Assembly: GCA_963989245.1 (NCBI GenBank)
Contig: CAXDII010000264.1
Location: 62,001-126,000, forward strand
DNA from: Nansenia antarctica
Taxonomy: Eukaryota > Chordata > Actinopteri > Argentiniformes > Microstomatidae
Reading direction: 5' to 3'
DNA length: 64,000 bases
Shown here: one piece after another, positions 41,101 to 54,580 of the stretch
Position numbering within the stretch: the stretch's first letter is position 1
How the letters are laid out: every line of letters starts with the position of its first letter
Made by a program: the position numbers and the translations under genes
The notes under the pieces: generated by a model
Seen by the model: the letters and a program-made list of their open reading frames with translations, nothing else
What the model was told of the DNA's origin: nothing
Databases searched by the model: none

Positions 41101-42889
41101 GCGGCCTGTTCTGAGAGTGGACTGTTTTTTGCATTCGTTCTCAAGTTCTATCAGTGTTGTTTTCTGCTTTTCTGGAGCACATTTTGACTTGTTGCTGAAT
41201 GCTCCTATAATGTAACTCTAAATGACAATCAGAGCAACTTGAATTGCGTGTGTGCAGCCTTTTGCTCAAAAGTGATCAACGTTTCGTTTTCAGAGTCTCT
41301 TTTGACAATCTCTTCGAGAGCTGTTTTCAGTCATTAACAGAGCTGTTCTGAAAGTGTCCAAGCGGCCTGTTCTGAGAGTGGACTGTTTTTTGCATTCGTT
41401 CTCAAGTTATATCAAACTATCAAAGTGTTGTTTTCTGCCTTTCTGGAGCACATTTTGACTTGTTGTTGAATGCTCCTATAATGTAACTCTAAATGACAAT
41501 CAGAGTATGTTGAATTACGTGTGTGCAGCCTTTTGCTCAAAAGTTATCAATGTTTCGTTTTCAGAGTCTCTTTTGACAATCTCTTAAAGAGCTGATTTCA
41601 GTCATTAACAGAGCTGTTCTGAAAGTGTCCAAGCAGCCTGTTCTGACAGTGGACTGTTTTTTGCATTCGTTCTCAAGTTATATCAAAGTGTTGTTTTCTG
41701 CCTTTCTCGAGCACATTTTGACTTGTTGTTGAATGCTCCTATAATGTAACTCTAAATGACAATCAGAGCAACTTGAATTGCGTGTGTGCAGCCTTTTGCT
41801 CAAAAGTGATCAACGTTTCGTTTTCAGAGTCTCTTTTGACAATCTCTTCGAGAGCTGTTTTCAGTCATTAACAGAGCCGTTCTGAAAGTGTCCAAGCGGC
41901 CTGTTCTGAGAGTGGACTGTTTTTTGCATTCGTTCTCAAGTTCTATCAGTGTTGTTTTCTGCTTTTCTGGAGCACATTTTGACTTGTTGCTGAATGCTCC
42001 TATAATGTAACTCTAAATGACAATCAGAGCAACTTGAATTGCGTGTGTGCAGCCTTTTGCTCAAAAGTGATCAACGTTTCGTTTTCGGAGTCTCTTTTGA
42101 CAATCTCTTCGAGAGCTGTTTTCAGTCATTAACAGAGCTGTTCTGAAAGTGTCCAAGCGGCCTTTTCTGAGAGTGGACTGTTTTTTGCATTCGTTCTCAA
42201 GTTATATCAAACTATCAAAGTGTTGTTTTCTGCCTTTCTGGAGCACATTTTGACTTGTTGTTGAATGCTCCTATAATGTAACTCTAAATGACAATCAGAG
42301 TATGTTGAATTACGTGTGTGCAGCCTTTTGCTCAAAAGTTATCAATGTTTCGTTTTCAGAGTCTCTTTTGACAATCTCTTAAAGAGCTGATTTCAGTCAT
42401 TAACAGAGCTGTTCTGAAAATGTCCAAGCGGCCTGTTCTTAGAGTGGACTGTTTTTTGCATTCGTTCTCAAGTTATATCAAACTATCAAAGTGTTGTTTT
42501 CTGCCTTTCTGGAGCACATTTTGACTTGTTGTTGAATGCTCCTATAATGTAACTCTAAATGACAATCAGAGCAACTTGAATTACGTGTGTGCAGCCTTTT
42601 GCTCAAAAGTTATCAACGTTTCGTTTTCAGAGTCTCTTTTGACAATCTCTTAAAGAGCTGATTTCAGTCATTAACAGAGCTGTTCTGATAGTGTCCAAGC
42701 AGCTTGTTCTGAGAGTGGACTATTTTTTGCATTCGTTCTCAAGTTATATCAAAGTGTTGTTTTCTGCCTTTCTGGAGCACATTTTGACTTGTTGCTGAAT
42801 GCTCCTATAATGTAACTCTAAATGACAATCAGAGCAACTTGAATTGCGTGTGTGCAGCCTTTTGCTCAAAAGTGATCAACGTTTCGTTT
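38139..42889. repeat. Satellite block, copy 2 of 32030-36780
   Basis: Same variants at +6,109 bp with a few substitutions (for example TCTCC only in copy 1 near 32340). Near 42890 the two copies diverge. Confidence 0.85.
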
Positions 42890-43619
42890 TCAGAGTCTCT
42901 TTTGACAATCTCTTCGAGAGCTGTTTTCAGTCATTAACAGAGCTGTTCTGAAAGTGTCCAAGCGGCCTGTTCTGAGAGTGGACTGTTTTTTGCATTGGTT
43001 CTCAAGTTCTATCAGTGTTGTTTTCTGCTTTTCTGGAGCACATTTTGACTTGTTGCTGAATGCTCCTATAATGTAACTCTAAATGACAATCAGAGCAACT
43101 TGAATTGCGTGTGTGCAGCCTTTTGCTCAAAAGTGATCAACGTTTCGTTTTCGGAGTCTCTTTTGACAATCTCTTCGAGAGCTGTTTTCAGTCATTAACA
43201 GAGCTGTTCTGAAAGTGTCCAAGCGGCCTGTTCTGAGAGTGGACTGTTTTTTGCATTCGTTCTCAAGTTATATCAAACTATCAAAGTGTTGTTTTCTGCC
43301 TTTCTGGAGCACATTTTGACTTGTTGTTGAATGCTCCTATAATGTAACTCTAAATGACAATCAGAGTATGTTGAATTACGTGTGTGCAGCATTTTGCTCA
43401 AAAGTTATCAATGTTTCGTTTTCAGAGACTCTTTTGACAATCTCTTAAAGAGCTGATTTCAGTCATTAACAGAGCTGTTCTGATAGTGTCCAAGCAGCCA
43501 GTTCTGAGAGTGGACTATTTTTTGCATTCGTTCTTAAGTTATATCAAAGTGTTGTTTTCTGCCTTTCTGGAGCACATTTTGACTTGTTGCTGAATACTCC
43601 TATAATGTAACTCTAAATG

Positions 43620-46600
43620 ACAATCAGAGCAACTTGAATTGCGTGTGTGCAGCCTTTTGCTCAAAAGTGATCAACGTTTCGTTTTCGGAGTCTCTTTTGA
43701 CAATCTCTTCGAGAGCTGTTTTCAGTCATTAACAGAGCTGTTCTGAAAGTGTCCAAGCGGCCTGTTCTTAGAGTGGACTGTTTTTTGCATTCGTTCTCAA
43801 GTTCTATCAGTGTTGTTTTCTGCTTTTCTGGAGCACATTTTGACTTGTTGCTGAATGCTCCTATAATGTAACTCTAAATGACAATCAGAGTATGTTGAAT
43901 TACGTGTGTGCAGCCTTTTGCTCAAAAGTTATCAATGTTTCATTTTCAGAGTCTCTTTTGACAATCTCTTCGAGAGCTGTTTTCAGTCATTAACAGAGCC
44001 GTTCTGAAATTGTCCAAGCGGCCTGTTCTGAGAGTGGACTGTTTTTTGCATTCGTTCTCAAGTTATATCAAAGTGTTGTTTTCTGCCTTTCTGGAGCACA
44101 TTTTGACTTGTTGTTGAATGCTCCTATAATGTAACTCTAAATGACAATCAGAGCAACTTGAATTGCGTGTGTGCAGCCTTTTGCTCAAAAGTGATCAACG
44201 TTTCGTTTTCAGAGTCTCTTTTGACAATCTCTTCGAGAGCTGTTTTCAGTCATTAACAGAGCCGTTCTGAAAGTGTCCAAGCGGCCTGTTCTGAGAGTGG
44301 ACTGTTTTTTGCATTCGTTCTCAAGTTCTATCAGTGTTGTTTTCTGCTTTTCTGGAGCACATTTTGACTTGTTGCTGAATGCTACTATAATGTAACTCTA
44401 AATGACAATCAGAGCAACTTGAATTGCGTGTGTGCAGCCTTTTGCTCAAAAGTGATCAACGTTTCGTTTTCGGAGTCTCTTTTGACAATCTCTTCGAGAG
44501 CTGTTTTCAGTCATTAACAGAGCTGTTCTGAAAGTGTCCAAGCGGCCTGTTCTGAGAGTGGACTGTTTTTTGCATTCGTTCTCAAGTTATATCAAACTAT
44601 CAAAGTGTTGTTTTCTGCCTTTCTGGAGCACATTTTGACTTGTTGTTGAATGCTCCTATAATGTAACTCTAAATGACAATCAGAGTATGTTGAATTACGT
44701 GTGTGCAGCCTTTTGCTCAAAAGTTATCAATGTTTCGTTTTCAGAGTCTCTTTTGACAATCTCTTAAAGAGCTGATTTCAGTCATTAACAGAGCTGTTCT
44801 GAAAGTGTCCAAGCAGCCTGTTCTGACAGTGGACTGTTTTTTGCATTCGTTCTCAAGTTATATCAAAGTGTTGTTTTCTGCCTTTCTCGAGCACATTTTG
44901 ACTTGTTGTTGAATGCTCCTATAATGTAACTCTAAATGACAATCAGAGCAACTTGAATTGCGTGTGTGCAGCCTTTTGCTCAAAAGTGATCAACGTTTCG
45001 TTTTCGGAGTCTCTTTTGACAATCTCTTCGAGAGCTGTTTTCAGTCATTAACAGAGCTGTTCTGAAAGTGTCCAAGCGGCCTTTTCTGAGAGTGGACTGT
45101 TTTTTGCATTCGTTCTCAAGTTATATCAAACTATCAAAGTGTTGTTTTCTGCCTTTCTGGAGCACATTTTGACTTGTTGTTGAATGCTCCTATAATGTAA
45201 CTCTAAATGACAATCAGAGTATGTTGAATTACGTGTGTGCAGCCTTTTGCTCAAAAGTTATCAATGTTTCGTTTTCAGAGTCTCTTTTGACAATCTCTTA
45301 AAGAGCTGATTTCAGTCATTAACAGAGCTGTTCTGAAAGTGTCCAAGCAGCCTGTTCTGAGAGTGGACTGTTTTTTGCATTCGTTCTCAAGTTATATCAA
45401 AGTGTTGTTTTCTGCCTTTCTCGAGCACATTTTGACTTGTTGTTGAATGCTCCTATAATGTAACTCTAAATGACAATCAGAGCAACTTGAATTGCGTGTG
45501 TGCAGCCTTTTGCTCAAAAGTGATCAACGTTTCGTTTTCAGAGTCTCTTTTGACAATCTCTTCGAGAGCTGTTTTCAGTCATTAACAAAGCTGTTCTGAA
45601 AATGTCCAAGCGGCCTGTTCTTAGAGTGGACTGTTTTTTGCATTCGTTCTCAAGTTATATCAAACTATCAAAGTGTTGTTTTCTGCCTTTCTCGAGCACA
45701 TTTTGACTTGTTGTTGAATGCTCCTATAATGTAACTCTAAATGACAATCAGAGCAACTTGAATTGCGTGTGTGCAGCCTTTTGCTCAAAAGTGATCAACG
45801 TTTCGTTTTAGGAGTCTCTTTTGACAATCTCTTCGAGAGCTGTTTTCAGTCATTAACAAAGCTGTTCTGAAAATGTCCAAGCGGCCTGTTCTTAGAGTGG
45901 ACTGTTTTTTGCATTCGTTCTCAAGTTATATCAAACTATCAAAGTTTTGTTTTCTGCCTTTCTCGAGCACATTTTGACTTGTTGTTGAATGCTCCTATAA
46001 TGTAACTCTAAATGACAATCAGAGCAACTTGAATTGCGTGTGTGCAGCCTTTTGCTCAAAAGTGATCAACGTTTCGTTTTCGGAGTCTCTTTTGACAATC
46101 TCTTAAAGAGCTGATTTCAGTCATTAACAGAGCTGTTCTGATAGTGTCCAAGCAGCCAGTTCTGAGAGTGGACTATTTTTTGCATTCGTTCTTAAGTTAT
46201 ATCAAAGTGTTGTTTTCTGCCTTTCTGGAGCACATTTTGACTTGTTGCTGAATGCTCCTATAATGTAACTCTAAATGACATTCAGAGCAACTTGAATTGC
46301 GTGTGTGCAGCCTTTTGCTCAAAAGTGATCAACGTTTCGTTTTCGGAGTCTCTTTTGACAATCTCTTCGAGAGCTGTTTTCAGTCATTAACAAAGCTGTT
46401 CTGAAAGTGTCCAAGCGGCCTGTTCTGAGAGTGGACTGTTTTTTGCATTCGTTCTCAAGTTATATCAAACTATCAAAGTGTTGTTTTCTGCCTTTCTGGA
46501 GCACATTTTGACTTGTTGTTGAATGCTCCTATAATGTAACTCTAAATGACAATCAGAGTATGTTGAATTGCGTGTGTGCAGCCTTTTGCTCAAAAGTGAT

Positions 46601-49107
46601 CAACGTTTCGTTTTCAGAGTCTCTTTTGACAATCTCTTCGAGAGCTGTTTTCTTTCAGTCATTAACAGAGCTGTTCTGAAAGTGTCCAAGCGGCCTGTTC
46701 TGAGAGTGGACTGTTTTTTGCATTCGTTCTCAAGTTCTATCAGTGTTGTTTTCTGCTTTTCTGGAGCACATTTTGACTTGTTGCTGAATGCTCCTATAAT
46801 GTAACTCTAAATGACAATCAGAGCAACTTGAATTGCGTGTGTGCAGCCTTTTGCTCAAAAGTGATCAACGTTTCGTTTTCGGAGTCTCTTTTGACAATCT
46901 CTTCGAGAGCTGTTTTCAGTCATTAACAGAGCTGTTCTGAAAGTGTCCAAGCGGCCTGTTCTGAGAGTGGACTGTTTTTTGCATTCGTTCTCAAGTTATA
47001 TCAAACTATCAAAGTGTTGTTTTCTGCCTTTCTGGAGCACATTTTGACTTGTTGTTGAATGCTCCTATAATGTAACTCTAAATGACAATCAGAGTATGTT
47101 GAATTACGTGTGTGCAGCCTTTTGCTCAAAAGTTATCAACGTTTCGTTTTCAGAGTCTCTTTTGACAATCTCTTAAAGAGCTGATTTCAGTCATTAACAG
47201 AGCTGTTCTGATAGTGTCCAAGTAGCTTGTTCTGAGAGTGGACTATTTTTTGCATTCGTTCTCAAGTTATATCAAAGTGTTGTTTTCTGCCTTTCTGGAG
47301 CACATTTTGACTTGTTGCTGAATGCTCCTATAATGTAACTCTAAATGACAATCAGAGCAACTTGAATTGCGTGTGTGCAGCCTTTTGCTCAAAAGTGATC
47401 AACGTTTCGTTTTCAGAGTCTCTTTTGACAATCTCTTCGAGAGCTGTTTTCAGTCATTAACAGAGCTGTTCTGAAAGTGTCCAAGCGGCCTGTTCTGAGA
47501 GTGGACTGTTTTTTGCATTCGTTCACAAGTTATATCAAACTATCAAAGTGTTGTTTTCTGCCTTTCTGGAGCACATTTTGACTTGTTGTTGAATGCTCCT
47601 ATAATGTAACTCTAAATGACAATCAGAGTATGTTGAATTACGTGTGTGCAGCCTTTTGCTCAAAAGTTATCAACGTTTCGTTTTCAGAGTCTCTTTTGAC
47701 AATCTCTTAAAGAGCTGATTTCAGTCATTAACAGAGCTGTTCTGATAGTGTCCAAGTAGCTTGTTCTGAGAGTGGACTATTTTTTGCATTCGTTCTCAAG
47801 TTATATCAAAGTGTTGTTTTCTGCCTTTCTGGAGCACATTTTGACTTGTTGCTGAATGCTCCTATAATGTAACTCTAAATGACAATCAGAGCAACTTGAA
47901 TTGCATGTGTGCAGCCTTTTGCTCAAAAGTGATCAACGTTTCGTTTTCAGAGTCTCTTTTGACAATCTCTTCGAGAGCTGTTTTCAGTCATTAACAGAGC
48001 TGTTCTGAAAGTGTCCAAGCGGCCTGTTCTGAGAGTGGACTGTTTTTTGCATTCGTTCACAAGTTCTATCAGTGTTGTTTTCTGCTTTTCTGGAGCACAT
48101 TTTGACTTGTTGCTGAATGCTCCTATAATGTAACTCTAAATGACAATCAAAGCAACTTGAATTGCGTGTGTGCAGCCTTTTGCTCAAAAGTGATCAACGT
48201 TTCGTTTTCGGAGTCTCTTTTGACAATCTCTTCGAGAGCTGTTTTCAGTCATTAACAGAGCTGTTCTGAAAGTGTCCAAGCGGCCTGTTCTGAGAGTGGA
48301 CTGTTTTTTGCATTCGTTCTCAAGTTATATCAAACTATCAAAAGTGTTGTTTTCTGCCTTTCTGGAGCACATTTTGACTTGTTGTTGAATGCTCCTATAA
48401 TGTAACTCTAAATGACAATCAGAGTATGTTGAATTGCGTGTGTGCAGCCTTTTGCTCAAAAGTGATCAATGTTTCGTTTTCAGAGTCTCTTTTGACAATC
48501 TCTTCGAGAGCTGTTTTCACTCATTAACAGAGCTGTTCTGAAAGTGTCCAAGCGGCCTGTTCTGAGAGTGGACTGTTTTTTGCATTCGTTCTCAAGTTCT
48601 ATCAGTGTTGTTTTCTGCTTTTCTGGAGCACATTTTGACTTGTTGCTGAATGCTCCTATAATGTAACTCTAAATGACAATCAGAGCAACTTGAATTGCGT
48701 GTGTGCAGCCTTTTGCTCAAAAGTGATCAACGTTTCATTTTCGGAGTCTCTTTTGACAATCTCTTCGAGAGCTGTTTTCAGTCATTAACAGAGCTGTTCT
48801 GAAAGTGTCCAAGCGGCCTGTTCTGAGAGTGGACTGTTTTTTGCATTCGTTCTCAAGTTATATCAAACTATCAAAGTGTTGTTTTCTGCCTTTCTGGAGC
48901 ACATTTTGACTTGTTGTTGAATGCTCCTATAATGTAACTCTAAATGACAATCAGAGTATGTTGAATTACGTGTGTGCAGCATTTTGCTCAAAAGTTATCA
49001 ATGTTTCGTTTTCAGAGACTCTTTTGACAATCTCTTAAAGAGCTGATTTCAGTCATTAACAGAGCTGTTCTGATAGTGTCCAAGCAGCTTGTTCTGAGAG
49101 TGGACTA
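43620..49107. repeat. Satellite block, copy 1 (repeated at about 59320-64000)
   Basis: Rare variants match the later copy at +15,698/15,699: GTTCTGAAAT (44001/59699), GCTACTATAA (44381/60079), TTTCGTTTTA (45801/61499), TTTCTTTCAG (46650/62349). The offset drops to about 15,165 after 47.5 kb and to 14,893 at CACTCATT (48518/63411). These steps fit losses of 534 and 272 bp, that is, whole monomers, from the later copy. Confidence 0.85.
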
Positions 49108-52100
49108 TTTTTTGCATTCGTTCTCAAGTTATATCAAAGTGTTGTTTTCTGCCTTTCTGGAGCACATTTTGACTTGTTGCTGAATGCTCCTATAATGTAA
49201 CTCTAAATGACAATCAGAGCAACTTGAATTGCGTGTGTGCAGCCTTTTGCTCAAGAGTGATCAACGTTTCGTTTTCAGAGTCTCTTTTGACAATCTCTTC
49301 GAGAGCTGTTTTCAGTCATTAACAGAGCTGTTCTGAAAGTGTCCAAGCGGCCTTTTCTGAGAGTGGACTGTTTTTTGCATTCGTTCTCAAGTTCTATCAG
49401 TGTTGTTTTCTGCTTTTCTGGAACACATTTTGACTTGTTGCTGAATGCTCCTATAATGTAACTCTAAATGACAATCAGAGCAACTTGAATTGCGTGTGTG
49501 CAGCCTTTTGCTCAAAAGTGATCAACGTTTCGTTTTCGGAGTCCCTTTTGACAATCTCTTCGAGAGCTGTTTTCAGTCATTAACAGAGCTGTTCTGAAAG
49601 TGTCCAAGCGGCCTGTTCTGAGAGTGGACTGTTTTTTGCATTCGTTCTCAAGTTATATCAAACTATCAAAGTGTTGTTTTCTGCCTTTCTGGAGCACATT
49701 TTGACTTGTTGTTGAATGCTCCTATAATGTAACTCTAAATGACAATCAGAGCAACTTGAATTGCGTGTGTGCAGCCTTTTGCTCAAAAGTGATCAACGTT
49801 TCGTTTTCAGAGTCTCTTTTGACAATCTCTTCGAGAGCTGTTTTCAGTCATTATCAGAGCTGTTCTGAAAGTGTCCAAGCGGCCTGTTCTGAGAGAGGAC
49901 TGTTTTTTGCATTCGTTCTCAAGTTATATCAAACTATCAAAAGTGTTGTTTTCTGCCTTTCTGGAGCACATTTTGACTTGTTGTTGAATGCTCCTATAAT
50001 GTAACTCTAAATGACAATCAGAGTATGTTGAATTACGTGTGTGCAGCCTTTTGCGCAAAAGTTATCAATGTTTCGTTTTCAGAGTCTCTTTTGACAATCT
50101 CTTAAAGAGCTGATTTCAGTCATTAACAGAGCTGTTCTGAAAGTGTCCAAGCAGCCTGTTCTGAGAGTGGACTGTTTTTTGCATTCGTTCTCAAGTTATA
50201 TCAAAGTGTTGTTTTCTGCCTTTCTCGAGCACATTTTGACTTGTTGTTGAATGCTCCTATAATGTAACTATAAATGACAATCAGAGCAACTTGAATTGCG
50301 TGTGTGCAGCCTTTTGCTCAAAAGTGATCAACGTTTCGTTTTCAGAGTCTCTTTTGACAATCTCTTCGAGATCTGTTTTCAGTCATTAACAGAGCCGTTC
50401 TGAAAGTGTCCAAGCGGCCTGTTCTGAGAGTGGACTGTTTTTTGCATTCGTTCTCAAGTTCTATCAGTGTTGTTTTCTGCTTTTCTGGAGCACATTTTGA
50501 CTTGTTGCTGAATGCTCCTATAATGTAACTCTAAATGACAATCAGAGCAACTTGAATTATGTGTGTGCAGCATTTTGCTCAAAAGTTATCAATGTTTCGT
50601 TTTCAGAGACTCTTTTGACAATCTCTTAAAGTGCTGATTTCAGTCATTAACAGAGCTGTTCTGATAGTGTCCAAGCAGCCAGTTCTGAGAGTGGACTATT
50701 TTTTGCATTCGTTCTTAAGTTATATCAAAGTGTTGTTTTCTGCCTTTCTGGAGCACATTTTGACTTGTTGCTGAATGCTCCTATAATGTAACTCTAAATG
50801 ACAATCAGAGCAACTTGAATTGCGTGTGTGTAGCCTTTTGCTCAAAAGTGATCAACGTTTCGTTTTCAGAGTCTCTTTTGACAATCTCTTCGAGAGCTGT
50901 TTTCAGTCATTAACAGAGCTGTTCTGAAAGTGTCCAAGCGGCCTGTTCTGAGTGGACTGTTTTTTGCATTCGTTCTCAAGTTCTATCAGTGTTGTTTTCT
51001 GCTTTTCTGGAGCACATTTTGACTTGTTGCTGAATGCTCCTTTAATGTAACTCTAAATGACAATCAGAGCAACTTGAATTGCGTGTGTGCAGCCTTTTGC
51101 TCAAAAGTGATCAACGTTTCATTTTCAGTCTCTTTTGACAATCTCTTCGAGAGCTGTTTTCAGTCATTAACAGAGCTGTTCTGAATGTGTCCAAGCGGCC
51201 TGTTCTGAGAGTGGACTGTTTTTTGCATTCGTTCTCAAGTTATATCAAACTATCAAAGTGTTGTTTTCTGCCTTTCTGGAGCACATTTTGACTTGTTGTT
51301 GAATGCTCCTATAATGTAACTCTAAATGACAATCAGAGTATGTTGAATTACGTGTGTGCAGCCTTTTGCTCAAAAGTTATCAATGTTTCGTTTTCAGAGT
51401 CTCTTTTGACAATCTCTTAAAGAGCTGATTTCAGTCATTAACAGAGCTGTTCTGAAAGTGTCCAAGCAGCCTGTTCTGAGAGTGGACTGTTTTTTGCATT
51501 CGTTCTCAAGTTCTATCAGTGTTGTTTTCTGCTTTTCTGGAGCACATTTTGACTTGTTGCTGAATGCTCCTATAATGTAACTCTAAATGACAATCAGAGC
51601 AACTTGAATTGCGTGTGTGCAGCCTTTTGCTCAAAAGTGATCAACGTTTCGTTTTCGGAGGCTCTTTTGACAATCTCTTAAAGAGCTGATTTCAGTCATT
51701 AACAGAGCTGTTCTGATAGTGTCCAAGCAGCCAGTTCTGAGAGTGGACTATTTTTTGCATTCGTTCTTAAGTTATATCAAAGTGTTGTTTTCTGCCTTTC
51801 TGGAGCACATTTTGACTTGTTGCTGAATGCTCCTATAATGTAACTCTAAATGACAATCAGAGCAACTTGAATTGCGTGTGTGCAGCCTTTTGCTCAAAAG
51901 TGATCAACGTTTCGTTTTCAGAGTCTCTTTTGACAATCTCTTCGAGAGCTGTTTTCAGTCATTAACAGAGCTGTTCTGAAAGTGTCCAAGCGGCCTGTTC
52001 TGAGAGTGGACTGTTTTTTGCATTCGTTCTCAAGTTCTATCAGTGTTGTTTTCTGCTTTTCTGGAGCACATTTTGACTTGTTGCTGAATGCTCCTATAAT

Positions 52101-54527
52101 GTAACTCTAAATGACAATCAGAGCAACTTGAATTGCGTGTGTGCAGCCTTTTGCTCAAAAGTGATCAACGTTTCGTTTTCGGAGTCTCTTTTGACAATCT
52201 CTTCGAGAGCTGTTTTCAGTCATTAATAGAGCTCTTCTGAAAGTGTCCAAGCGGCCTGTTCTGAGAGTGGACTGTTTTTTGCATTCGTTCTCAAGTTATA
52301 TCAAACTATCAAAGTGTTGTTTTCTGCCTTTCTGGAGCACATTTTGACTTGTTGTTGAATGCTCCTATAATGTAACTCTAAATGACAATCAGAGTATGTT
52401 GAATTACGTGTGTGCAGCCTTTTGCTCAAAAGTTATCAACGTTTCGTTTTCAGAGTCTCTTTTGACAATCTCTTAAAGAGCTGATTTCAGTCATTAACAG
52501 AGCTGTTCTGATAGTGTCCAAGTAGCTTGTTCTGAGAGTGGACTATTTTTTGCATTCGTTCTCAAGTTATATCAAAGTGTTGTTTTCTGCCTTTCTGGAG
52601 CACATTTTGACTTGTTGCTGAATGCTCCTATAATGTAACTCTAAATGACAATCAGAGCAACTTGAATTGCGTGTGTGCAGCCTTTTGCTCAAAAGTGATC
52701 AACGTTTCGTTTTCAGAGTCTCTTTTGACAATCTCTTCGAGAGCTGTTTTCAGTCATTAACAGAGCTGTTCTGAAAGTGTCCAAGCGGCCTGTTCTGAGA
52801 GTGGACTGTTTTTTGCATTCGTTCACAAGTTCTATCAGTGTTGTTTTCTGCTTTTCTGGAGCACATTTTGAGTTGTTGCTGAATGCTCCTATAATGTAAC
52901 TCTAAATGACAATCAGAGCAACTTGAATTGCGTGTGTGCAGCCTTTTGCTCAAAAGTGATCAACGTTTCGTTTTCGGAGTCTCTTTTGACAATCTCTTCG
53001 AGAGCTGTTTTCAGTCATTAACAGAGCTGTTCTGAAAGTGTCCAAGCGGCCTGTTCTGAGAGTGGACTGTTTTTTGCATTCGTTCTCAAGTTATATCAAA
53101 CTATCAAAGTGTTGTTTTCTGCCTTTCTGGAGCACATTTTGACTTGTTGTTGAATGCTCCTATAATGTAACTCTAAATGACAATCAGAGTATGTTGAATT
53201 GCGTGTGTGCAGCCTTTTGCTCAAAAGTGATCAACGTTTCGTTTTCAGAGTCTCTTTTGACAATCTCTTCGAGAGCTGTTTTCAGTCATTAACAGAGCTG
53301 TTCTGAAAGTGTCCAAGCGGCCTGTTCTGAGAGTGGACTGTTTTTTGCATTCGTTCTCAAGTTCTATCAGTGTTGTTTTCTGCTTTTCTGGAGCACATTT
53401 TGACTTGTTGCTGAATGCTCCTATAATGTAACTCTAAATGACAATCAGAGCAACTTGAATTGCGTGTGTGCAGCCTTTTGCTCAAAAGTGATCAACGTTT
53501 CGTTTTCGGAGTCTCTTTTGACAATCTCTTCGAGAGCTGTTTTCAGTCATTAACAGAGCTCTTCTGAAAGTGTCCAAGCGGCCTGTTCTGAGAGTGGACT
53601 GTTTTTTGCATTCGTTCTCAAGTTATATCAAACTATCAAAGTGTTGTTTTCTGCCTTTCTGGAGCACATTTTGACTTGTTGTTGAATGCTCCTATAATGT
53701 AACTCTAAATGACAATCAGAGTATGTTGAATTACGTGTGTGCAGCCTTTTGCTCAAAAGTTATCAACGTTTCGTTTTCAGAGTCTCATTTGACAATCTCT
53801 TAAAGAGCTGATTTCAGTCATTAACAGAGCTGTTCTGATAGTGTCCAAGCAGCTTGTTCTGAGAGTGGACTATTTTTTGCATTCGTTCTCAAGTTATATC
53901 AAAGTGTTGTTTTCTGCCTTTCTGGAGCACATTTTGACTTGTTGCTGAATGCTCCTATAATGTAACTCTAAATGACAATCAGAGCAACTTGAATTGCGTG
54001 TGTGCAGCCTTTTGCTCAAAAGTGATCAACGTTTCGTTTTCAGAGTCTCTTTTGACAATCTCTTCGAGAGCTGTTTTCAGTCATTAACAGAGCTGTTCTG
54101 AAAGTGTCCAAGCGGCCTGTTCTGAGAGTGGACTGTTTTTTGCATTCGTTCTCAAGTTCTATCAGTGTTGTTTTCTGCTTTTCTGGAGCACATTTTGACT
54201 TGTTGCTGAATGCTCCTATAATGTAACTCTAAATGTCAATCAGAGCAACTTGAATTGCGTGTGTGCAGCCTTTTGCTCAAAAGTGATCAACGTTTCGTTT
54301 TCGGAGTCTCTTTTGACAATCTCTTCGAGAGCTGTTTTCAGTCATTAACAGAGCTCTTCTGAAAGTGTCCAAGCGGCCTGTTCTGAGAGTGGACAGTTTT
54401 TTGCATTCGTTCTCAAGTTATATCAAACTATCAAAGTGTTGTTTTCTGCCTTTCTGGAGCACATTTTGACTTGTTGTTGAATGCTCCTATAATGTAACTC
54501 TAAATGACAATCAGAGTATGTTGAATT

Positions 54528-54580
54528 ACTATTGCAGCCTTTTGCTCAAAAGTTTGCTCAAGTTTGCTCAAAAGTTATCA
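54528..54580. repeat. Micro-duplication inside a satellite monomer
   Basis: TTTGCTCAAAAG is repeated with variation three times in a row, and the neighbouring GTGTGTGC is altered to CTATTGC. This private variant does not occur elsewhere in the array. Confidence 0.8.
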